From: Clostridia bacterium | GTDB taxonomy: Bacteria > Bacillota > Clostridia > Oscillospirales > QAMX01 | Length of the DNA stretch: 17,962 nucleotides | Assembly: GCA_017556885.1 (NCBI GenBank) | Contig: JAFYLV010000181.1 | Coordinates: 1-17,962 of the forward strand | Direction of reading: 5' to 3' | Shown: in pieces, positions 6,486-12,590 of the stretch | Layout: each line of letters starts with the position of its first letter | How positions within the stretch are numbered: position 1 is the stretch's first letter | Translations under genes and position numbers: made by a program | The notes under the pieces: model-generated | The model's database searches: none | Seen by the model: the letters and a program-made list of their open reading frames with translations, nothing else | What the model was told of the DNA's origin: nothing

Positions 6486-7975
6486 TTCTGTGCTCCTTTG
6501 GTAATAATTTCTTTGAATTTATCATACATAGCGCCCCAGGTCTCGCCATCCTTGGGCTCGTAGGACTCGATATCGGTGGAGCGGGCAACGATCTGCCGCG
6601 CCTCCCAACGGTCCTTGGCCTCGCCGAGGGTGATGAGCTGTGCTGCCATGTTGCCGAAGGCGGTAGCCTCCACCGGGCCGGCATAGACCGGACGGCGGAT
6701 GGCATTGGCGGTAAACTGCATGAGGATACGGTTCTTGCAGCCGCCGCCGAGGGCGCGCATGCAGGGCAGATAGTAGCCGAGAACACCCTCCAGCTGCTCG
6801 ATGGCGTAGCGATACTTGAGCGCAAGGCTCTCAAGCACGCAGCGCAGCACCTCACCGCGGGTCTCGGGCTCCGGCTGACCGGTCTCCCGGCAATACTCGC
6901 GGATCTTGCGAACCATGCGGCCGGGGGTCATGAAGCGCTCGTCATCGGGATCGATATAGCACTTCCGGCCGGGGACAGCCAGCACCTCGGCATTGAGGGT
7001 ATCGTAATCCACCTCGCCCTCACGGCGCTCAAACTCACGCTTGACCTCGGTATAGATCCACAGACCCATGATGTTCTTCAGGAAGCGGGTCGTATTGTCA
7101 AAGCCGCCCTCGTTGGTGTAGTCGATGGCAAAGGCCGCATCGTCATTTTTGGGGTTGGCAAGCTCCACGCCGAGCAGGCTCCATGTGCCGCAGGAGAGGT
7201 AAACGCAGCGCTCGCCGCGCTCCATGGGAATGGCAAGAACGGCGCTGCCGGTGTCGTGTCCGCAGACCGCACAGACCTTGGCATTCTCAATGCCCGTTTC
7301 TTCTGCGATGTCGGGCAGCACGCCGCCGAGCATGGTGCCGGAGGGCACGATCTTCTGCAGGATGGAGGGATCGATACCGAGCTTTCCAAGCAGCTCGTAA
7401 TCCCAGTCACGGGTGTTGAGATTGTACATCTGCGTGGTGGAAACGATGGAGAACTCCGCCGCCTTCACACCGGTGAGCAGATAGTTGATGAGGTCAGGCA
7501 TCAGGAGCAGGTCCTTGGCACCCGCAAGGATCTCAGGATACTTTTCCTTGATGGCCGTCAGCTGGAAGAGGGTGTTGAAGCGCAGGAACTGCAGACCCGT
7601 ACGGTCGTAGATCTCCTTTTTCGGAACGATGCCGAAAACGCGCTCCATCTCCCCTTCCGTCAGCTCATCACGGTAGGCAAAGGGATTGCCGATGAGCTGG
7701 CCGTAGGAGTTGAGCAGGCCGAAGTCAACGCCCCAGGTGTCCACGCCGATGGACTCGATGTCCTTATGGCCGGCGATGGAAGCCTTGATAAGACCGGCCT
7801 TCAGTTCAAAGAAAAGGCGCAGCACGTCCCAGGTCAGGTGACCGGTAACGCGGACGGGATCGTTGGAGAAGCGGTGCAGCTCCGTGGCGGTGATGCGGCT
7901 GCCGTCGTACTCGCCGAGGATACCGCGGCCGCTGGTGGCACCGTAGTCAAAGGTGATGATCTTTTTGCTTGCCAT
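6482..7975 (-). CDS. rhaB: Rhamnulokinase (FGGY family)
   Basis: Phosphorylates L-rhamnulose at C1 with ATP. 497 residues, as expected. The N-terminal phosphate loop reads DYGATSGRG (10-18). IGVDTWGVDFG (76-86) is the RhaB-type substrate loop. GHDTGSAV (239-246) carries the catalytic base Asp241. GTWSLLG (263-269) and the later ALGGGCKN box bind the nucleotide in the C-terminal lobe. The start is set by GGAG (7983-7986), which directly abuts the TAA of the PHP gene 7 nt before the ATG, and the last codon overlaps rhaA. Its product is the substrate of the aldolase domain encoded two genes upstream, and in Bacillus-type systems is a plausible effector of DeoR-family regulators. Confidence 0.96.
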   Translation of the reverse strand: MASKKIITFDYGATSGRGILGEYDGSRITATELHRFSNDPVRVTGHLTWDVLRLFFELKAGLIKASIAGHKDIESIGVDTWGVDFGLLNSYGQLIGNPFAYRDELTEGEMERVFGIVPKKEIYDRTGLQFLRFNTLFQLTAIKEKYPEILAGAKDLLLMPDLINYLLTGVKAAEFSIVSTTQMYNLNTRDWDYELLGKLGIDPSILQKIVPSGTMLGGVLPDIAEETGIENAKVCAVCGHDTGSAVLAIPMERGERCVYLSCGTWSLLGVELANPKNDDAAFAIDYTNEGGFDNTTRFLKNIMGLWIYTEVKREFERREGEVDYDTLNAEVLAVPGRKCYIDPDDERFMTPGRMVRKIREYCRETGQPEPETRGEVLRCVLESLALKYRYAIEQLEGVLGYYLPCMRALGGGCKNRILMQFTANAIRRPVYAGPVEATAFGNMAAQLITLGEAKDRWEARQIVARSTDIESYEPKDGETWGAMYDKFKEIITKGAQK

Positions 7976-7986
7976 ATGCGTTCTCC

Positions 7987-9258
7987 TTATCTTGCCCGGG
8001 CGGCAAAGGCTGCCGTCCGGGTTTCGAGATCGGGGTACTCAGAAATCGCAGCAGCACCGAAGAAGCCGTCCTTGGGGTCCTTCAGGGTGCGCATCTCATG
8101 ACCGATGAGGGCCCAGGTGCTCTCCTTGAGGTTGTCAAACTCCGGCGCGCGGGCAGCCACGCACACGAAGGACTGACGGGGAGAGTTGATGTCCTCGCCG
8201 CTGATCTGGAAGAATCCCTCCGCGCGGCACTTTTCGCGGATACGCTCAAGCTGGGCGGGGGTATTTCTGGAGGGCATGTAGGTGACGGCACGGAAGCCGG
8301 TGGCCTTCAGTACGTCAAAGAGGGTGTCGAGATACTCGTCCTCAAACTTTTGGGCGCGCTTGTCACCCGTAACGGAATCGCCCACGTCGCCAAGATAGGC
8401 ATAGGCGCAGATACCGCCGGCGGCCTCGCAGACCGCCACTGCCTCCGCGATGGGAGCGCACTCGGCATCGGCCGGCAGGTAGAAGAAGGAGGTATCGCTC
8501 TTCAAAACACCCAGCAGATCGTAAACGTACTTATCGCTCTCGACATCCAAAAGCCAACCCTCGTTCTTTGCGGAAACAGAAAGGCCGAGCTCCTCCCGCA
8601 GGAAGCGGATCAGGCCCTCGCCGCGGCCGAATTTCTCAATGAGCTTCAGGGAGAGCGCCCAAAGGATGTGGCGCTCGGTAACGCTGCCGCCCTCAGCCGC
8701 CTTGGAGACGGGATACACATCACGGTCAAAGTCCAGGCTAATACCGTAGGGAGCGTATTTTTCGCTGATACGGGCGCACATCTTGCGGTTGCGCTCGCAT
8801 CTCATCTCCCGGCGGGGGGCGATGAAGGCCTCCACCGCGGGAAGGCTTGCTACGGGCAGACCGTGGAAGGCGATGTAGGCGATATCGTTCTGGTCGGGAT
8901 TGTTGACGCGGCGGCCGCGGATGGCGGTATCGCCGACGTAGACGCGGCACTCCATGCCGCCGGTGGTGGCCATGCCGACGATACGGCCGGCCTCGTGGAA
9001 CTCCCGGATACCTGCCACGGAATCATGATCCATGATTCCTGCGGTGGACAGACCTGCCCGGTGGGCAAACCAGACCGCTGCCGTGGGAGAATAGGGAGAG
9101 AAGGAATACCAGGTATGGATATGGTTGTTAACATCCGCGCCGATGGTGGCGGCGGGGATCTCCCCTGCCTTTTCCGCATTTACAAGGGCGGTAAGCGCCT
9201 CCTGTCTTGCGGAAAGAGAGGGATCGTTAAGCTGTTTTTCCAGTTCGCAAATGTTCAT
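7987..9258 (-). CDS. PHP-domain metal-dependent phosphoesterase-like protein
   Basis: 423 residues, cytoplasmic. The PHP motifs are HIH (46-48), MDHD (76-79), GMEC (101-104) and a later FHG (131-133), which bind two or three metals in phosphatases of the histidinol-phosphatase and polymerase-associated type. The N-terminal 40 residues form a helical lead-in, and the C-terminal half (about 200-423) does not match any enzyme I recognise. The in-frame ATG at 9300 would add 14 residues, but it falls beside a hairpin and lacks a ribosome site. AGAGG at 9264-9268, 5 nt before 9258, supports the shorter form. It sits between the aldolase and kinase genes of a rhamnose operon. It could hydrolyse a sugar-phosphate or a toxic side product; the substrate is unknown. 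Confidence 0.8.
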   Translation of the reverse strand: MNICELEKQLNDPSLSARQEALTALVNAEKAGEIPAATIGADVNNHIHTWYSFSPYSPTAAVWFAHRAGLSTAGIMDHDSVAGIREFHEAGRIVGMATTGGMECRVYVGDTAIRGRRVNNPDQNDIAYIAFHGLPVASLPAVEAFIAPRREMRCERNRKMCARISEKYAPYGISLDFDRDVYPVSKAAEGGSVTERHILWALSLKLIEKFGRGEGLIRFLREELGLSVSAKNEGWLLDVESDKYVYDLLGVLKSDTSFFYLPADAECAPIAEAVAVCEAAGGICAYAYLGDVGDSVTGDKRAQKFEDEYLDTLFDVLKATGFRAVTYMPSRNTPAQLERIREKCRAEGFFQISGEDINSPRQSFVCVAARAPEFDNLKESTWALIGHEMRTLKDPKDGFFGAAAISEYPDLETRTAAFAARAR

Positions 9259-9302
9259 TGTAACCTCTTTGCAGCTCCTTTTTGAGGCAAATCTTTGCAT
9301 AG

Positions 9303-9341
9303 ATGCCTCCGCTGCCTATATTTTACAGGCAGCGGAGGCAT
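9303..9341 (-). repeat. Perfect 15-bp inverted repeat in the 86-nt gap between aldolase-SDR and PHP genes
   Basis: ATGCCTCCGCTGCCT (9303-9317) and its exact complement (9327-9341) flank 9 nt. In RNA this is a very stable hairpin right after the aldolase-SDR stop, yet no T-run follows on the minus strand (CTATGCAAAG). As DNA it lies across a promoter: one arm fills the spacer and the -10 is in the loop. It may be an attenuator or processing hairpin, an operator, or both. Confidence 0.8.
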
Positions 9342-9348
9342 TTGTCAA
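9320..9348 (-). promoter_or_regulatory. Internal sigma-A promoter for PHP-rhaB-rhaA-ASRT
   Basis: The minus strand reads TTGACA (9348-9343, 6 of 6, overlapping the TGA stop of the upstream gene), a 17-nt spacer, then TAAAAT (9325-9320, 5 of 6). The start would be near 9313, about 55 nt before the PHP start codon. Spacing and sequence are as good as any promoter in the window, but activity is unproven. Confidence 0.6.
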
Positions 9349-11303
9349 TTGAGCATATTCTGACCGCCGGTGACAGGCACAGCCTGACCGGTTTCGTATT
9401 CCTGCTCGATGATGTAGAAGAGGGCACGGGCAACGTCCTTGGTGCCGCAGCCACGGCGCATGGGGACCTTGTTCTCGTAGGCGATCTTCACATCCTCCAC
9501 AGTCTTCGCACCGGGCACCTTGCCGGAGCGGAGATACTGGATGAAGAGACCCTTCTCCGGATCGCTCCACAGGGGACCGTCGAAGAAGTTACCCGGGCAG
9601 ATGGAGTTGACCTTGATGCGGTGATCCACCAGCTCCAGTGCAAAGCTCTGGGTCAGGCCTATGCCGCCGAACTTACCGCCGGCATAGGCGAAGTTGCGGT
9701 TGGAGCCGGAAAGGCCGGACTTGGAGTTGATCTGAATGATATCGAAGTAACGGTCGGCATCAAAGGAATGCTCGCGGCGCATGACGCGGGCAGCATACTT
9801 GACGCAAAGGAAGTAGGCCTCGTAGTTGACCTTGGTCATGAGATCAAAGGTCTTGAGATCCATATCCTCAAGGCCGCCGGAGCGCAGGATACCGGCATTG
9901 CTGACAAAGACGTCCAGTCCGCCGTAATGGCAGACGGTCTCACGGACGAGATTCTCAACGGAAGCCTCGTCGGCAACGTTGCAGGCAACGGCAAAGGCCG
10001 CGCCGGCACCGAAATCGGCGCAGAGGGTCTCCGCAGCCTTGGCTGCGCCCTCGGCGTTCATATCCGCGATAACGACGGAAGCACCCTCAGCACACATCTC
10101 CTCGGCAACACCGTAGCCGAAGCCCTGAGCGCCGCCGGTGACGATGGCGATACGGCCGGAAAGGCGCTTTGCGCCCGCGCCGGCAAGGGACACGGAGGAG
10201 CGATACTTCTCCACCTCCCAGTTACGGATGAAGGAGACCATCTTGGGAGCCATGAAGCGGTTTCCGCCAAAATTCTTGGTGTAAACCGCGATCTTCACCG
10301 CGTCACGGAAGACAGCGGCGGCAATATCGGCGTTCTTCTTGGAGGAACCGACGGCAAAGCAGCCAACGCCCTTGACACAGACGATGCGGGGCGCGGCGCC
10401 GTACTTCTTCTTAAAGCCGGCGATGGCCTTGGCCACAGCCTCATCCTCGGCGGACTCGGCGTAGGCAGGCATATGACCGGTGTAAACGATATGGTCGGGC
10501 GTATAAGCGCCGTTCACGGGGGCGAAGGAGGCCTTATCCTCCATCATGGCAAGCAGGCTCTTCGGTGCGGTGAAGGTGACGAAGGAGGAAGCGCCGGGAG
10601 CGGCAAGCATACGGATCTCGCAGGCGAGGTTTGCAACGACGTCGGCATCAAACTCCGCCTCGGTCATGTCGGGCTTCTCGGATGCGGCAGCGTCCACCTT
10701 GGCCATCACGCCGGAGATGAGTGCGCGCATCTCCTCTGCCGTATCGGCAGCGAAGAAGATGCCGTGGTTCTGCAGAACCATCAGGCAGCAATCGGAACCC
10801 TTTTCCTTCTTATACGCCTTCAGAGCGCGGGCAGCGGAAGCGGCGAGGGTATAGCCGGGCTTGGTCTCGTTCATCCAGATAAGATCCTCGCCCAGCACCT
10901 TCATCACGGCAGCCTTTGCGTCCTTTGCGCAGGTCATGCCGTTGATGGCAGCGGGATGGAGATGGACAACGAGCTTCTGAGGGAAAAGCGCATGGAGCAG
11001 AGCCTCGACAGAGGGACGCTTTGCATCCTCGCCGCGGCAGCGGGCGCTCATCATACCGGCGAGAACTTCGGCTTCCACCTCATCCTCGGTGCCGGAATAT
11101 CTCTTTTTGAGGGTAGCGGCAAGGCCCTTGCGGCAGAGCTTGACAAAGCCGTCCTCGGTGATGCCGGCAAGGCCGGTACCGGAGCGCTTGACCCAAAGAT
11201 AGTCCTCATCCTTGACGGAGGTATTTCCGCCGCCGGCGAGAACGAAGTCGGCATTGGCACCGTACTCGCAGGAAAGGGAAATAATGTCCTTCATATCGGC
11301 CAT
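9345..11303 (-). CDS. Bifunctional class II aldolase / short-chain dehydrogenase (RhaEW-like)
   Basis: 652 residues, two enzymes in one chain. Residues 1 to about 360 are a RhaE-type class II aldolase. GGGNTS (24-29) binds phosphate, Glu100 (PSVEALLH) is the likely catalytic base, and His114, His116 and His180 are the zinc ligands. It should split rhamnulose-1-phosphate to DHAP and L-lactaldehyde. Residues from about 380 are an SDR. TGGAQGFG (389-396) binds NAD(P), SNAG is at 468-471, and the triad is Ser527, Tyr540, Lys544. In RhaEW of Bacillus this half oxidises lactaldehyde. Here, however, IIQINSKSG, GKFGGIGLTQS, NKVPMRRGC and VTGGQ resemble sorbitol-6-phosphate dehydrogenase (SrlD) as I recall it. 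GGGAGG about 8 nt upstream supports the start. The upstream SorE-like gene ends 1 nt before it. Confidence 0.88.
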   Translation of the reverse strand: MADMKDIISLSCEYGANADFVLAGGGNTSVKDEDYLWVKRSGTGLAGITEDGFVKLCRKGLAATLKKRYSGTEDEVEAEVLAGMMSARCRGEDAKRPSVEALLHALFPQKLVVHLHPAAINGMTCAKDAKAAVMKVLGEDLIWMNETKPGYTLAASAARALKAYKKEKGSDCCLMVLQNHGIFFAADTAEEMRALISGVMAKVDAAASEKPDMTEAEFDADVVANLACEIRMLAAPGASSFVTFTAPKSLLAMMEDKASFAPVNGAYTPDHIVYTGHMPAYAESAEDEAVAKAIAGFKKKYGAAPRIVCVKGVGCFAVGSSKKNADIAAAVFRDAVKIAVYTKNFGGNRFMAPKMVSFIRNWEVEKYRSSVSLAGAGAKRLSGRIAIVTGGAQGFGYGVAEEMCAEGASVVIADMNAEGAAKAAETLCADFGAGAAFAVACNVADEASVENLVRETVCHYGGLDVFVSNAGILRSGGLEDMDLKTFDLMTKVNYEAYFLCVKYAARVMRREHSFDADRYFDIIQINSKSGLSGSNRNFAYAGGKFGGIGLTQSFALELVDHRIKVNSICPGNFFDGPLWSDPEKGLFIQYLRSGKVPGAKTVEDVKIAYENKVPMRRGCGTKDVARALFYIIEQEYETGQAVPVTGGQNMLN

Positions 11304-11304
11304 T

Positions 11305-12567
11305 TTACATACCTCCCTTGGTCTTCAGAAGATACTTCTCCGCCTCAGGGCACCACAGACCGTTGTTTGCCTTACAGATGCGGTCAAGCTCGGCAAAGAA
11401 GGGATCGGTCTTACCCTTCTCCTCGAAGTCGGCGATGGCGGTCATGGGCATATCGATGCAGGTGTAAACCAGCTTCTTGCCGCCGGGGATCTTAGGCAGG
11501 TTCTTGGTGGTCTCGGCAACGGAGTCCAGACCGCCAACGTGGGTGATCATGGCAGAGGGATTGATGATACCCTTCTCCATCAGCGCGAGGGATTCCTTCA
11601 TATCGTCGATATTGCCGCCGGAGGTACCCACCACGTGGGTGGAGGCATAGTGGACGTTGTAGAAGTTGAACTCTGCGGCAAAGGCGGGATTGGTGGGGCC
11701 TGCAAAGAAGTTGAGGCAGCCGTCGCGGCCGAGGATGCGGTCGCCCTGCTCCACAACGGGACGGACGGGGGCGTAGACGTAAACGTCATCGTAGCCGGTG
11801 CCGCCGGTGAAGGCAAGGAGAGCCTCGTCGGCATTCTCACACTTTGCGGTGTTGACATAGTGCAGCTCAACGCCGTGGGCAGCGGCATCCTCAACGGTGA
11901 GGAGCTGGGCTGCGCGGGCGAGACGTGCATCGTCGATATCCGTCACCACCAGCAGGGAGGGACGGCGGTCGCAGTGCAGGGCGTAGTCGATGGCGCCCAT
12001 ACCCATGGGGCCGACACCGGCGAGGATGGCCATCTTGCCGCCCTCGATGATGCCCATACGGTGCTCGTAGCTGCCGTTCTTGGTGTGATACTGGGCGTGA
12101 TAGCCGCCGACGATGCAGCTCACGGGTTCGGCCAGGGAGCCGTAGAAGTAGGCCTCGCCGTCAAAGGGCAGCAGGCAGCCCAGCTCCATGACCTCGTTGG
12201 GGATGATGATGTAGGTGGCGTCGCCGCCGATATAGGGGTAGGAATAGCCGGGAGAGTTGAGGCTTCCCTTATAGTTCAGCGCAGGCTGAATGGAGAAATG
12301 ATCGCCCGGCTTGAACTGATCCTGCCACTTTTTGCCCACCTCGATGATCTCACCGCAGAACTCGTGACCGATGATGACGGGATTCTCCGCAACATCGTCG
12401 GGCACACGCTTGTGGCGCGGGCCCTGCTCGGTGGCCTTATAGGAGGACATGCAAAGGCTGTCGGAGACTACCCGGGCGAGGATCTCATCCTCGCCCATGG
12501 CGGGCAGCTCAAACTCTTCCAGGCGCAGATCGTTTTCGCCGTACAGGCGGACTGCTCTTGTTTTCAT
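11305..12567 (-). CDS. Zinc-dependent MDR dehydrogenase, L-sorbose-1-phosphate reductase (SorE)-like
   Basis: 420 residues. A catalytic-zinc alcohol dehydrogenase: Cys39 (DSLCMSSYK), His68-Glu69 (GHEFCGEI) and Glu147 (LAEPVSC) are the expected ligands. AGVGPMG (183-189) starts the Rossmann fold. The four-cysteine loop that binds structural zinc in classical ADHs is absent; that region reads IQPALNYKG. HKRVPDDVAENP (52-63) and the general length agree with SorE, which reduces L-sorbose-1-phosphate to glucitol-6-phosphate. It is placed between the E1 gene and the aldolase-SDR gene, with AAGGAG 9 nt upstream of the ATG. The pairing with an SrlD-like SDR domain next door is the two-step L-sorbose logic. 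Butanediol or lactaldehyde dehydrogenase activity is the main alternative. The family is sure; the substrate is not. Confidence 0.8.
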   Translation of the reverse strand: MKTRAVRLYGENDLRLEEFELPAMGEDEILARVVSDSLCMSSYKATEQGPRHKRVPDDVAENPVIIGHEFCGEIIEVGKKWQDQFKPGDHFSIQPALNYKGSLNSPGYSYPYIGGDATYIIIPNEVMELGCLLPFDGEAYFYGSLAEPVSCIVGGYHAQYHTKNGSYEHRMGIIEGGKMAILAGVGPMGMGAIDYALHCDRRPSLLVVTDIDDARLARAAQLLTVEDAAAHGVELHYVNTAKCENADEALLAFTGGTGYDDVYVYAPVRPVVEQGDRILGRDGCLNFFAGPTNPAFAAEFNFYNVHYASTHVVGTSGGNIDDMKESLALMEKGIINPSAMITHVGGLDSVAETTKNLPKIPGGKKLVYTCIDMPMTAIADFEEKGKTDPFFAELDRICKANNGLWCPEAEKYLLKTKGGM

Positions 12568-12590
12568 TTTATAAGCTCCTTATGGCCGGA

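Noticed and set aside
9259..9300. Longer start for the PHP protein at 9300
   Set aside because: No ribosome site upstream and it abuts the hairpin. AGAGG lies 5 nt before the ATG at 9258.
9303..9341. Calling this dyad a simple rho-independent terminator
   Set aside because: Neither strand has a clean T-run after the stem, and downstream genes remain in the same direction with a promoter embedded in it. Kept as an inverted repeat of uncertain role.
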